In this document: positions 18,096 to 28,012 of the stretch, one piece after another
Layout: each line of letters begins with the position of its first letter
Position numbering within the stretch: the stretch's first letter is position 1
NCBI GenBank assembly: GCA_944391835.1
Contig: CALXVA010000006.1
Coordinates: forward strand, 1 to 36,264
Length of the DNA: 36,264 nt
From: an uncultured Clostridia bacterium
GTDB lineage: Bacteria > Bacillota > Clostridia > TANB77 > CAG-508
Reading direction: 5' to 3'
Program-made: the position numbers and the translations under genes
Notes under the pieces: model-generated
Told to the model about the DNA's origin: nothing
Databases searched by the model: none
The model's input: the letters and a program-made list of their open reading frames with translations, nothing else

Positions 18096-19229
18096 GTGAA
18101 ACTTTTAGATAAAATATACAATCCACAAGTAATTAGAAGCAAATCTGGAAGAGAATACTATTTTGATAATCTAAAATTCATACTAATATTTTTAGTTGTT
18201 TTAGGACATTTTGTAGAGTTAAGTATGTATAATTCGAATAATGCAAAAATAATATGGACGTTTCTATATTCCTTTCACATGCCTTTATTCGTATTTATTT
18301 CAGGATATTTTGCAAAAAATGCTGTAAAAAATAAAAATATTAACAGAGGAATAATTTTTCTATTAATATACTTATTAATGAAAATAGTTATGCATATAGT
18401 GGATAAATGTTGTGGATTAAATCCTAATTTAAACTTGTCAACAGTTAATTCCGTACAATGGTATGTTTTTGCATTGGGAGCATGGTATTTAATATCTATT
18501 TTATTAAAAAATATAAACCAAAAATATTTATTTGTATTTAGTATTATACTAGCTTTAATTATAGGATTTGATAAAAATATAGGAGACACTTTTTGCATAT
18601 CAAGGATATTGGTATTCTATCCATTCTTTTTATTAGGATTGAATACTAATAAAGAGCCGTTAATGAATATTGTGAAGAATAAAAGAATAAGAATCGTTTC
18701 AATATTTTACTTAGTGATCTTGATTTTACTATTTATATTGTTTGCTGATGAACTTAACCTTCTAAAACCTATATTTTTAGGAAAAAGTGCATATAACTCT
18801 TTAAAAAATTCAATAGAGCCTTGGGGAGTGTGTTTTAGGGCAGGCTGGTATATAATAGCAACGATTACTGGAATAAGTGTAATGAGTATTATACCTAAAG
18901 GAAAAACTATAGTAACAAAATTGGGACAAAGAACAATTTCAGTATATTTCTATCATGCAATAATATTTAGAGTGTGCTCTAAATTAGAAATTAGTTTTAG
19001 AGTGTATCAAGAAATTTTATTAGCGATAATTGTAGTATTGATATTTTCAACAAAATTATTTGCCACTCCTTTAGAGAAAATATTAAAGATAAATTTATTT
19101 GATAAAAAAGAAGAACGTATGAAAATTGATATAAAAAATGTTGTAAATATAGTATTTACTTTTATGATAATATTAATAATGGGTGGTGTACTTTTATGTG
19201 GAATAATAAGAGAGAGTATCAATATTTAA
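18096..19229 (+). CDS. Membrane acyltransferase family 3 protein
   Basis: A 377-residue polytopic protein of the Acyltransf_3 (OatA/fucose O-acetylase-like) family, which moves acetyl or other acyl groups across the membrane onto surface sugars. Seen: the diagnostic N-terminus REYYFDNLKFILIFLVVLGH with the catalytic-type histidine, then FHMPLFVFISGYF, and about ten hydrophobic segments to the C-terminus. The start is GTG 18096, preceded by GGGGGA at about 5 bases. Inside the teichoic acid locus its likely job is O-acylation of the polymer or its sugars, which is inferred from context. The end overlaps the following phosphodiesterase by 34 bases. Confidence 0.85.
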   Translation: MKLLDKIYNPQVIRSKSGREYYFDNLKFILIFLVVLGHFVELSMYNSNNAKIIWTFLYSFHMPLFVFISGYFAKNAVKNKNINRGIIFLLIYLLMKIVMHIVDKCCGLNPNLNLSTVNSVQWYVFALGAWYLISILLKNINQKYLFVFSIILALIIGFDKNIGDTFCISRILVFYPFFLLGLNTNKEPLMNIVKNKRIRIVSIFYLVILILLFILFADELNLLKPIFLGKSAYNSLKNSIEPWGVCFRAGWYIIATITGISVMSIIPKGKTIVTKLGQRTISVYFYHAIIFRVCSKLEISFRVYQEILLAIIVVLIFSTKLFATPLEKILKINLFDKKEERMKIDIKNVVNIVFTFMIILIMGGVLLCGIIRESINI

Positions 19230-19970
19230 ATACAATTAGCATGAGTGACTATATGGCTCATGCTTTAGGTGGAATAAACGGACAAGCATATACAAATAGT
19301 AAAGAAGCAATAGAAAATAGTTATAAAAAAGGGATGAAACTATTTGAAGTAGATATAAAATTAACATCAGACGAAAAATTAGTGTGTGTACATGGATGGA
19401 GTAAGAAAGATTATGAAGAAAGATTAGGAATTACATATAATAATGAAAACAGTGTAATGTCTTATGAACAATTTATAAACACGAAAATAAAGGGCAAGTA
19501 TACAACTATGAGTTTTGAAGATTTAATTAAGTATATGAAAAAATATAATGACATTTATGTTATGCTAGATATTGGAAGAAAGTTATATGATGAAACAAAA
19601 AAAATATATGAAGATATATTAAATATAGCAAAAAATAAAAAAATCCTAAATCGATTGATTACAGGTCGGACATACAAAGGATATGATAGCTGCTATAAAA
19701 GAGGTATATAATTTTAAGTTATTAAATTTATATTGGAGTGGAGATAAGCTTGAAGAAGGGATAAACACAAAAGAAAAATTTGCAGAATATTGTTTAAAAA
19801 ATAATATAACTAGTCTTTCTATGTCAACAGCCAATTATTCAAAAGAGTTAGTCACATATATGAAAGGAAAAGGACTTATAGTATATGTATTTACAGAAAA
19901 TGACGATAAGAAAGCAAAAGAAATGTTAGTTAGTGGTGTAGATGTTGTAGGGACTGACTTTTTAATATAA
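19196..19970 (+). CDS. GDPD-type glycerophosphodiester phosphodiesterase, requires +1 shift at CGG 19667
   Basis: A 257-residue GDPD-family TIM-barrel if joined across the shift. Part one holds the catalytic residues: H22 (AHALGG), E51 and D53 (FEVDIKLT), and H66 (VHGW). It ends at RLITG before CGG. Part two, in +1, continues GHTKDMIAAIKEVYNFK and ends VDVVGTDFLI, the normal closing strand (the usual TD motif). Frame zero would run 14 more codons to a stop at 19709-19711. Dropping the C of CGG gives a gap-free barrel. ATG 19196 has GGTGGTG nearby; 19241 is an alternative start lacking an SD. By family it hydrolyses glycerophosphodiesters; here it may trim or recycle polyglycerol-phosphate or deacylated lipid. 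Confidence 0.75.
19667..19670 (+). other. CGGA +1 frameshift site in GDPD gene
   Basis: Codon 158 is in-frame CGG followed by A. The P-site codon is GGT. Omitting the C produces GGA CAT ACA and joins the downstream frame whose first ATG is 19683. The exact shift point is less constrained by conservation than at the other three sites. Confidence 0.55.
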
Positions 19971-20012
19971 TAAAGAGAAATAACAAGCATGATGTATAGG
20001 AGGTGTAAGGAA

Positions 20013-21897
20013 TTGAATTCGGTCGAAGCAAAAATTATAGAAGATAAATTACATATAAGAAAAATTAATAGTAAAACAAAAGAAACGATTCAAGAAGAAG
20101 TTATATCAATTTGTACTATTATTTCTGGCCAAAAACACTCGTCTAATATTATAATTGATGAAAAACTTAATATGATACTACTTATGCAACAATTGAATGA
20201 AAAGGATATATGTGTATGGTGTACAGAAGGCAATGTATTCTATAAAATTGCTAGTACAGAAAAATTGTATGAGACATTAGTTAAAGTTCCATATAAAATA
20301 GTACAATGCCATTTAACAAAGAAGAAAATAAAAATTAAACTTATAGCATATATAGTTAACAAATATAAGCTCAATATAAACAATATTAGAGTTCAAGTAG
20401 ATAGTAATAATAAAAAAAATATAGAGTTAAAAAAATATGAAAAGAAAATATCCAAATATAGACTATTATCTTCAAGATATATGTATACTCTAGAAATAAA
20501 TCTAGATGATTTATTAAAAAGCGAAGAGGCAATAAATAACTATATTAGTATTTATTTGAATATAAATGGAATTGATATTCAATATAAATTAGGTAAAAGA
20601 AAGAGACATATAAAAGCTCAAAAGTATTATAATCTGCCTATTAAAAGTAAATATATAAATGGATTTGCTGTACATATAAGGAAAACAATAGCAGGTAATT
20701 ATGTTATTGTTAAAAGACCAATGGAGCCGATAGAAACTACTAAGTTTTTTAAAAGAATGGAAAATAAATTTACTTCAAGTATATTGTATTATGTAGGAAA
20801 AATAGTATCAAAATTAAGAATAAAAAAAGTTAATATTTTCTATGAAAAATTTGCAAGTAAGGCAGAAGAAGGTGTGATAGACTTATTTAAATTTGCACAA
20901 CAGTCAAAGAAAACAAAAAATTATTTTGTTATAGATGAAAATAGTGAGTATTATGATTCAATAAAAGAAATAAAGAATGTAGTAAAAAAGTTTTCATTTA
21001 AATATTATTGGCTAATATATAGTTGTAATTGCTTTATAGGGACAGAAGTCCCAAGTCATCTAAATATACTTAGGTCAAATAATAGATATTTAAGGAAAGC
21101 AATGTATGATAAAAAATTTATTTTCTTACAACATGGAATTATCTATATGAAAAACCTAGGGATAAACTCTTCTTTTAAAAAGGGAAAAGAAGGAGAATCA
21201 AACTATATAATAGTAAGTAGTGAAAAAGAAAAAGCTGTTGTTCAAGAAATGCTAGAAATGGAACCAGAGCAAATATTAAATACTGGTTTAGCAATGTATA
21301 GTAACTTGCAATACAAACACATAAATAAAGATTCTGAAAATATAGTTACAGTAATGCTTACTTGGAAACCTTATGAAGAAAGTTTATTAGACTTTGAAAA
21401 GTCAAGTTATTATAAAAATCTTTTAATAATATATGATATTTTAAAAGGTATTATTAAACCAGAAAACATAAAAATAGTTGCACATCCAAAAGTGCAAAAT
21501 ATGTTAATAAATACTTCTATTAAAGATTTAATTTGGAATAGGCCTATTTCAGAGGTACTAGAAATAACCAAACTGTTAATTACTGATTATTCTTCAATTT
21601 GTTATAATGCATTTTATCAAGGAGCAGCTGTCATTTTTTATCAACCAGACTTAGAAGTGTATGAAAAAGCAAATGGACCATTAATACCGGCAGATGATGA
21701 GTATATAGGAAAAAGAGCTTTTAATAAAAAAGAGTTAACATCAATATTGAACCAAAAAATAAAGAATGGGGAAATTTTGTTGGAAGATTTAAGGGATAAA
21801 CAGTATGAAGATATATATAAAACAATAAATGAATTTCATGACCGGAAAAAATATAGAAAGAATATATAATGAATTACAAAAATTAAAAATATTATAA
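20013..21897 (+). CDS. CDP-glycerol glycerophosphotransferase family, C-terminus restored by +1 shift at CGG 21843
   Basis: A 627-residue GT-B teichoic acid phosphotransferase. Residues 1 to about 250 are an accessory region; the catalytic half has FLQHGIIYMKNLG, VMLTWKPYEES, IVAHPKVQ and ITDYSSICYNAFYQGAAVIFY. The start is TTG 20013, seven bases after a perfect AGGAGGTG (19998-20005); ATG 19989 lies before that ribosome site. In frame zero the protein ends HDRKKYRKNI at 21869. Dropping the C of CGG instead gives HDGKNIERIYNELQKLKIL, ending at TAA 21895-21897. That matches the C-terminal helix of the paralogues in this locus (YHDYNNCERVYNEV at 18069; DDGKASERVVEEI at 13691). Frame zero would also leave a functional-looking catalytic domain, so this shift is easily overlooked. 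Confidence 0.8.
21843..21846 (+). other. CGGA +1 frameshift site in CDP-glycerol transferase
   Basis: The in-frame CGG is followed by A, with P-site codon GAC. The +1 frame supplies 17 further residues with the family's typical G-K-N/ERxYNE ending. Confidence 0.65.
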
Positions 21898-22010
21898 AAA
21901 TAATTATATATAAAATATGGATTTAAACCTTTATATTATGAATACGAAAACATAATTAAGGATATAATAGTGGTAATAAATAGAAATTATCTAATTAAAG
22001 GTGGAAATCC

Positions 22011-24404
22011 ATGAAATATAGAAAAGTCATTAAGAAAATCAACAAGGAATATTTGACAAAATTAAATTATATCAAATACTATGAGGAGTTACCTGTAGAA
22101 AATAATATAATATTTTTAGAGGCTCAAAATGGACGAAATTCAAACGGAAATATTTTTTACATTGCACAAGAGCTGAATAATAATAAAGAATATAAAAATT
22201 ACAAAATATATTTATCAATTAATAAAAAGGGTTTAAATAATACAAAAAAATTTTTTATAAAGCATGGATTAAATAATGTAATACTTGTAGCAGAAAAATC
22301 GGATAAATATTATAGGCTACTAGCATCAGCTAAATATTTAATTACAGATACATCATTTAACCCATGTTTTATAAAAAAAGAGGGACAAATTATATTTAAT
22401 ACCTGGCATGGTACTCCTTTAAAAACTCTTGGAAGAAAAGTAAATAATGACTATCACGATTTAGGAAATATTCAAAAAAACTTTATAATAGCAGATTATC
22501 TGCTCTACCCTAATGAGTATATGATGGAACATATGATAGAAGATTATATGCTTCAAAATTTAAGTAATGCTACAATAATTTTAGAAGGATATCCTAGAAA
22601 TAGTGTATTCTTTGATGAAAAATTAAAAAATGAAATAAGAAAAGCACAAAATTTAGAAGATAAAGAAATATTTGTATATATGCCAACTTGGAGAGGCAGT
22701 ATATCTAAAATAGAGGAAGAACAAGAAAATCAATTACAAATATATTTGGAATATATTGATAAGAATTTAAATGATAATCAAGAATTTTTTGTTAATTTAC
22801 ATCCATTTGTAGGTAACAGTATAGATTATACAAAATTAAAAAAGATTAAAAGATTTCCTAAAGATTACGAAACCTATCAATTTCTAGCAATTGCAGATTG
22901 TTTAATAACAGATTATTCAAGTGTGTTTTTTGACTTTGCAAACACAAAAAAGAAAATAATTTTGTTTGCTTATGATGAAGAGGAATATTTAAAAGATAGA
23001 GGATTATATATTCCTTTTTCAGAATTGCCATTTACAAAAGTAAATAATGTTAGTGATTTACTAATAGAAATGAATAAAAAGAAGAACTATGAAGATAAAG
23101 AATTTCTAAAAAAATTTTGTAAATATGATGAAAAAGATGCTACTAAAAAATTATGTGAAAAAGTCATATTAAATAAAGATGTTCAGCTAGAATATAGGAA
23201 AATAAAAAATAATGGAAAAGAAAATGTTTTAATTTTTGCTGGAAATTTAGCTATGAATGGCATTACTAAATCATTATTAAATTTATTAAACTCCATTGAT
23301 ACGGAAAAAAGAAATTATTTTATTACATTCGAAACGAGTAAAATAAAAAATCATAAGGAAATACTAAAAGAATTGCCAGGCAATGTGGGATATATTCCAA
23401 TAAAAGGAAAAATGAATTTGAGTTTTAAAAAGAAATTTTTCTTACTTTTATATTATAGTAAATTAAAAAATGATAGTAGCTATATTAAAGCATTAAAAGA
23501 AGACTTTAAAAGAGATATAAAAAGAATATATCCAAATTGCAATTTTTCACATGTAATTCAATTCAACGGATATGACAAAAAAAGAATGATAATGTATAGT
23601 GAATTTCCTTGTGATAGAATAATATATGCACATAATGATATGTATATGGAAGCAACAGAAAAGAAAAATTCTAGTTTAGATATTTTAAATTACTCTTATA
23701 ATCATTATGATAAAATATCTTTAGTAACAGAAGATTTAATAAATTCTACATCTAAAATTACTAATATAAAAGATAAATATTATATTGTTCATAATGTTAT
23801 AGATTATAATAATATACTAGATAAGGCTAAAAGAGAAATTTTATTTGACGAAAAAACTGAAAGTACTGTAGAATTAGAAAAGTTAAAAGAAATATTAGAA
23901 AGTAATAATAAAAAATTTATAACAATTGGAAGATTTTCTAAAGAAAAGGGACACGAAAGACTTATTGATGCTTTTGAAAGATTATATAATAAGGATAATG
24001 CAATAGATTTAATAATTATAGGTGGATATGGAGACGAATATGATAAAATTATAGGAAAAGTACAAAATTTGAATTGCAAAAATAATATAATTGTTATAAA
24101 ATATGTAAGTAATCCATATTCAATATTAGATAAGTGTGATTATTTTATATTACCATCTTTTTACGAAGGGTTTGGACTAGTTATTGCAGAAGCAGATATA
24201 CTTAGAAAACCTGTTGTTGCAACGAACATTGTTGGCCCTACTACATTTATGAAAAAGTATGGAGGAACATTAGTTGAAAATTCTGAAGATGGAATATATA
24301 AAGGGTTAGAATTGTTATATGAAAATAAGGTTAACTCTATGAATATTGATTTTGAAAAATATAATAAAGATGCTATAAAAGAATTTGAAAACTTACTAAA
24401 ATAA
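22011..24404 (+). CDS. Fusion of CDP-glycerol phosphotransferase and GT4 glycosyltransferase
   Basis: A 797-residue bifunctional protein. Residues 1 to about 385 are a TagB/TagF-type domain with NTWHGTPLKTLG, YMPTWRGS, NLHPFVG and ITDYSSVFFDFANTKKK. Residues about 400-797 are a GT-B GT4 domain: LIFAGNLAMNGITKSL at its N-terminus, HNVIDYNN, ITIGRFSKEKGHERLI, and EX7E in PSFYEGFGLVIAEAD. No stop or SD lies at the junction, so the fusion is genuine in the sequence. Such an enzyme could both add alditol phosphate and a sugar to the same polymer, giving a mixed glycosyl-glycerol-phosphate repeat (inference). The start has AAAGGTGG about 8 bases upstream. A 113-base AT-rich gap separates it from the previous gene. 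Confidence 0.88.
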   Translation: MKYRKVIKKINKEYLTKLNYIKYYEELPVENNIIFLEAQNGRNSNGNIFYIAQELNNNKEYKNYKIYLSINKKGLNNTKKFFIKHGLNNVILVAEKSDKYYRLLASAKYLITDTSFNPCFIKKEGQIIFNTWHGTPLKTLGRKVNNDYHDLGNIQKNFIIADYLLYPNEYMMEHMIEDYMLQNLSNATIILEGYPRNSVFFDEKLKNEIRKAQNLEDKEIFVYMPTWRGSISKIEEEQENQLQIYLEYIDKNLNDNQEFFVNLHPFVGNSIDYTKLKKIKRFPKDYETYQFLAIADCLITDYSSVFFDFANTKKKIILFAYDEEEYLKDRGLYIPFSELPFTKVNNVSDLLIEMNKKKNYEDKEFLKKFCKYDEKDATKKLCEKVILNKDVQLEYRKIKNNGKENVLIFAGNLAMNGITKSLLNLLNSIDTEKRNYFITFETSKIKNHKEILKELPGNVGYIPIKGKMNLSFKKKFFLLLYYSKLKNDSSYIKALKEDFKRDIKRIYPNCNFSHVIQFNGYDKKRMIMYSEFPCDRIIYAHNDMYMEATEKKNSSLDILNYSYNHYDKISLVTEDLINSTSKITNIKDKYYIVHNVIDYNNILDKAKREILFDEKTESTVELEKLKEILESNNKKFITIGRFSKEKGHERLIDAFERLYNKDNAIDLIIIGGYGDEYDKIIGKVQNLNCKNNIIVIKYVSNPYSILDKCDYFILPSFYEGFGLVIAEADILRKPVVATNIVGPTTFMKKYGGTLVENSEDGIYKGLELLYENKVNSMNIDFEKYNKDAIKEFENLLK

Positions 24405-24427
24405 ATTATAAAACTAGGAGGAGTTAT

Positions 24428-24904
24428 ATGAAAAGAGTATTAACTTATGGAACTTTTGATTTATTACATTATGGTCATATTAGACTATTGCAAAGGGCAA
24501 GAGCATTGGGAGATTATTTAATCGTTGCATTATCAACAGATGAATTTAATGAGATAAAGGGAAAAAAGTCATATCATAATTATGAAACACGAAAAAAAAT
24601 GCTAGAGGCAATAAGATATGTCGATTTAGTTATACCAGAAGAGTGTTGGGAACAAAAAGTATCTGATGTGCAAAAATATGATGTAGATATAGTAGTTATG
24701 GGAAGTGACTGGGCAGGAAGCGACAAATTTGATTATTTAAAAGATTACTGTGAAGTAGTATATTTAGATAGAACCGAAGGAATATCCACAACAAAAATTA
24801 AGAAAGATTTAGGTTTACAAGAGCCAATTAGTGGTGTAAATCAAATACCAGAAACGAAACAAGAAAGAGAATTAGAAAAAGGAAGAGAAAAAAGCAAAAA
24901 ATAA
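24428..24904 (+). CDS. tagD: Glycerol-3-phosphate cytidylyltransferase
   Basis: Makes CDP-glycerol and pyrophosphate from sn-glycerol-3-phosphate and CTP, supplying the donor for the polyglycerol-phosphate transferases upstream. Seen: the nucleotidyltransferase HxGH motif as LLHYGH (H14, H17) after YGTFD, the conserved WEQKVSD segment, MGSDWAG, and RTEGISTT (115-122) corresponding to the RTxGISTT signature. The first 128 residues match TagD in length; a charged tail of about 30 residues rich in Glu and Lys is extra. AGGAGG lies six bases before the ATG. It runs directly into tagG (17-base gap). Confidence 0.96.
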   Translation: MKRVLTYGTFDLLHYGHIRLLQRARALGDYLIVALSTDEFNEIKGKKSYHNYETRKKMLEAIRYVDLVIPEECWEQKVSDVQKYDVDIVVMGSDWAGSDKFDYLKDYCEVVYLDRTEGISTTKIKKDLGLQEPISGVNQIPETKQERELEKGREKSKK

Positions 24905-24921
24905 AATAAAGGAGATAATAA

Positions 24922-25734
24922 ATGCACACTATAGTAGAAATAATAAAAGACCATATACAATATAGACAGCAAATATTTAAATTAGCAAAAGCTGATTTAG
25001 TAAAAACTTATCGTGGTGCTGCTTTGGGATGGGCTTGGGCAATTATAAAACCAGCTGTAACTATATTTGTATATTGGTTTACATTCCAAATAGGACTAAG
25101 AGCAGGAAAAGAGGTTGAAGGATTTCCATTCTTTCTATGGCTTATTTCAGGTGTTATACCATGGTTTTATATGAGTGACATGATTACAGGTGGAACAGAA
25201 AGTATAAGAAAATATAGTTATTTGGTTACAAAAATGAAATTCCCAATATCTACAATTCCTACATTCTTTAGTATTTCAAAGTTTATGGTACATTTAGCTT
25301 TATTAGCAATAATGATAATAATTTTCATAGCAATGGGGTATCCACCAGATATATATATATTGCAGTTGCCAATATATATGTTACTAAGTTTTCTATTTTT
25401 TACTGTATTTTCACTTTTTTCATCACTACTTGCGTGTATGAGTAAAGATTTTTCAAACTTAGTTAAATCCTTGGTAACAGCGGTATTTTGGCTATCAGGA
25501 ATAATCTGGAATATAAATACTTTAAAGGATATACCATGGTTAAAAGCATTACTAAAGGTAAATCCCGTAACTTATTTGGTAGAAGGATACAGAAATTGTT
25601 TTATACATAAAACTTGGATTTGGGAAAGCCCTAAAACCTTAATAGCCTTTTTATTAATATTGGTGGTACTGATTATTGCAGCTGTATGGGTATATAGAAG
25701 ATTAAGAAAAGAAATTCCAGATGTATTAAATTAG
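24922..25734 (+). CDS. tagG: Teichoic acid ABC exporter permease
   Basis: A 270-residue ABC-2 type permease with six hydrophobic segments, of the TagG/Wzm family that moves undecaprenyl-linked teichoic acid or polysaccharide across the membrane. Recognisable parts are LAKADLVKTYRGAALGWAW near the N-terminus (the conserved KxxYRGSxLGxxW region), the FPFFLWLISGVIPWFYMSD segment, and the WLSGIIWN and NPVTYLVEGYR motifs near the C-terminus. GGAGA precedes the start by about seven bases. It pairs with the ATPase 80 bases downstream and follows tagD, the usual arrangement. Confidence 0.93.
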   Translation: MHTIVEIIKDHIQYRQQIFKLAKADLVKTYRGAALGWAWAIIKPAVTIFVYWFTFQIGLRAGKEVEGFPFFLWLISGVIPWFYMSDMITGGTESIRKYSYLVTKMKFPISTIPTFFSISKFMVHLALLAIMIIIFIAMGYPPDIYILQLPIYMLLSFLFFTVFSLFSSLLACMSKDFSNLVKSLVTAVFWLSGIIWNINTLKDIPWLKALLKVNPVTYLVEGYRNCFIHKTWIWESPKTLIAFLLILVVLIIAAVWVYRRLRKEIPDVLN

Positions 25735-25814
25735 TGCCATTGGTATACATTTGTAAATATTAGTTAAGATACTAGTAAGTATAAAGGCAGATAAAGAAAG
25801 GATAGAAATTTTTA

Positions 25815-26552
25815 ATGGTAGATAGAGATATTGTAATTAAATTTGATCATGTTACAAAAATGTACAAGCTTTTCAAAAATGATAAAAGAAGACTATTACA
25901 TACATTTTTTAAAAATATAAAATATAAAGAAAAAAAGGCTGTAAATGATGTATCTTTCGAAGTAAAAAGAGGAGAAGCTGTTGCCTTATTTGGAAAAAAT
26001 GGAGCTGGAAAATCAACAATACTAAAAATGATAACAGGTGTTGCATATCCAACAAGTGGAACAATTACTGTAAATGGCAGAGTTAGTGCTTTACTTGAAC
26101 TAACATCTGGATTTGATCCTGAGTTTACTGGACGAGAAAATATATATTTAAAAGGCCAACTTCTTGGATTAAAGGATATTGAAATTCGAGAATTAGAGCA
26201 AGAAATAATAGATTTTGCAGAACTTGCAGAATATATAGATCAGCCAGTAAGAACATACTCAAGTGGTATGAAAGCAAGATTAGGTTTTTCTATAAATGTT
26301 AATATAAGACCAGAAATACTAATAGTTGATGAGGCTTTAAGTGTTGGGGACGAAGAATTTAAAAATAAGTGTACTAGAAAAGTAAATGAAATTGTGAATA
26401 AAGATGAAGTAACACTTCTTTTTGTGACGCACTCCACTTCTATGGCAAAAGAATTTTGTTCAAGAGGAATTGTTATGGAAAAAGGTAAAAAAACTTTTGA
26501 TGGTAATATAGATGATGCTATAGAAAAGTATAAAAAAACAGTAAAAAAATAA
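25815..26552 (+). CDS. tagH: Teichoic acid ABC exporter ATPase
   Basis: The 245-residue nucleotide-binding subunit powering export with TagG. Seen: Walker A GKNGAGKST (60-68), the signature YSSGMKARLGFS (148-159), Walker B ILIVDEALSVGDEEF beginning about 168, and the switch histidine in VTHS. The N-terminal stretch before the ATPase core (KLFKNDKRRLLHTFFKN) is typical of the TagH/Wzt group. It has no C-terminal extension such as the extracellular or carbohydrate-binding region found in Bacillus subtilis TagH, so polymer recognition must lie elsewhere. It is the last gene of the locus; a hairpin begins at its stop codon. Confidence 0.93.
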   Translation: MVDRDIVIKFDHVTKMYKLFKNDKRRLLHTFFKNIKYKEKKAVNDVSFEVKRGEAVALFGKNGAGKSTILKMITGVAYPTSGTITVNGRVSALLELTSGFDPEFTGRENIYLKGQLLGLKDIEIRELEQEIIDFAELAEYIDQPVRTYSSGMKARLGFSINVNIRPEILIVDEALSVGDEEFKNKCTRKVNEIVNKDEVTLLFVTHSTSMAKEFCSRGIVMEKGKKTFDGNIDDAIEKYKKTVKK

Positions 26553-26587
26553 ATTGGACAAAAGGGACGAACCTTTTTGTCCAATTT
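26551..26587. terminator. Terminator shared by tagH and tyrS
   Basis: A stem of about 15 bp (AAATTGGACAAAAGG pairing with CCTTTTTGTCCAATTT) overlaps the tagH stop and is followed by TTTT-type sequence. It sits between convergent genes. Confidence 0.8.
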
Positions 26588-26614
26588 TCAACTTTAGATA
26601 AAGTAAAACATTTT

Positions 26615-27823
26615 TTATTTCTCCAATTTATGATGTACTTTTTTACCTTTTCTTAAAATAGCATATCCATCTTTAAAATCGTTATCAGATAAGACATAGT
26701 TTACATCTGTTACTTTTTCATCATTTAAAGTAATTCCACCTTGGTTAATAAGTGTTCTAGCTTGTCCTTTAGATGGTGCCATACCAGCTGTAATAATTGC
26801 ATCTAAAATAGAAATATTTGCTTCAACTTTAGAAGTTGGCATATTTTCTAAAGAGCCTTGTCCTTCAAATAAAGCTTTTGCAGCTTCTTCAGCCTTGGTA
26901 GCTTCTTCTTCACCGTGAACTAGTTTTGTTATTTCAAATGCAGCTACCTTTTTTGCTTCGTTTATTTGTTCATCTTTTAAACTAGATAATCTGTTTACTT
27001 CTTCCATTGGTAAGAAAGTTAAAAGTGATAAAACAGTTTTAACATCTGCGTCATCAATGTTTCTCCAATATTGATAAAACTCATAAGGAGATGTTTTTTC
27101 TGCATCTAACCATAATGCACCTTTTTCAGTTTTACCCATTTTCTTTCCTTCTTTTGTAGTAAGAAGTTTAAATGTTAAACCGAATGAATCTGAATGTCCA
27201 ACTCTTCTTATTAAGTCAACTCCACCTAATATGTTAGACCATTGGTCATTTCCACCCATTTGTAATTTACAACCATAAGTATTATATAAATGTAAAAAGT
27301 CATATGATTGCATTAGCATATATCCAAGTTCAAAAAATGTTAATCCTCTTTCCATTCTTTGCTTGTAGCATTCAGCTGCAAGCATTTTGTTTACAGAAAA
27401 TAGTGAACCAATATCTCTCATAAACTCAACGAAGTTTAAATTCAATAGCCAGTCTGCATTATTTACAATAATTGCTCCATTATCTCCCTCGAAACTTATA
27501 AATTTAGAAAGTTGTTTTTTAAAACATTCTACATTATGATTTATTTCTTCTCTGGTCATCATTCTTCTCATATCTGTTTTTCCAGAGGGGTCACCAATTG
27601 TAGCAGTTCCGCCACCAATTAAAATTATTGGCTTATGTCCTGCTTTTTGCATTTGGCTTGCTACCATCATAGAAACAAAATGACCAACGTGTAAGCTATC
27701 TGCAGTAGGGTCAAAACCTATATAAAAAGGAATAGAACTATTATCTAATACATCTTTTAGTTCGTCGTGAGTTACTTGCTCGATATAGCCTCTTTGCGTT
27801 AGCTCTTCAAATATTTTTGACAT
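26615..27823 (-). CDS. tyrS: Tyrosyl-tRNA synthetase
   Basis: A 402-residue class I aminoacyl-tRNA synthetase charging tRNA-Tyr. Seen: [18 protein letters not shown] with the HIGH-equivalent HVGH (45-48), [35 protein letters not shown] for tyrosine and acceptor recognition, the KMSKS-equivalent KMGKT (228-232), and an S4-like RNA-binding domain over the last 60 residues. I start at ATG 27823, eight bases after AAAGGG; the longer frame to 27883 has no ribosome site. I looked for a T-box leader and found none, so the usual tRNA-sensing control of Firmicute tyrS genes seems absent here. Confidence 0.97.
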   Translation of the reverse strand: MSKIFEELTQRGYIEQVTHDELKDVLDNSSIPFYIGFDPTADSLHVGHFVSMMVASQMQKAGHKPIILIGGGTATIGDPSGKTDMRRMMTREEINHNVECFKKQLSKFISFEGDNGAIIVNNADWLLNLNFVEFMRDIGSLFSVNKMLAAECYKQRMERGLTFFELGYMLMQSYDFLHLYNTYGCKLQMGGNDQWSNILGGVDLIRRVGHSDSFGLTFKLLTTKEGKKMGKTEKGALWLDAEKTSPYEFYQYWRNIDDADVKTVLSLLTFLPMEEVNRLSSLKDEQINEAKKVAAFEITKLVHGEEEATKAEEAAKALFEGQGSLENMPTSKVEANISILDAIITAGMAPSKGQARTLINQGGITLNDEKVTDVNYVLSDNDFKDGYAILRKGKKVHHKLEK

Positions 27824-27917
27824 AAAATCATCCCTTTCGTATAAATGTATATGCTTGAGTATTGAAAATAATAATTCAAACAAGCGATTTAGAAAATTTT
27901 GTATTAAGTTAACAACT

Positions 27918-27947
27918 ATTGTAACATATAGTAGTATGTATTTTCAA
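27918..27947 (-). promoter_or_regulatory. tyrS promoter
   Basis: On the minus strand TTGAAA (27942-27947) and TACAAT (27918-27923) have 18-base spacing. The leader to the start codon is only about 90 bases, too short for a T-box. Confidence 0.55.
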
Positions 27948-28012
27948 GAATTTACAAATAAAATTTATTACATTTTTTTGCTCAAATAATATATATAGCA
28001 ATAAAATAAATA

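Noticed and set aside
21898-22010. Internal promoter before the fusion gene (TATAAT near 21962)
   Set aside because: No recognisable -35 at 16-18 bases; AT-rich sequence gives such -10 matches by chance.
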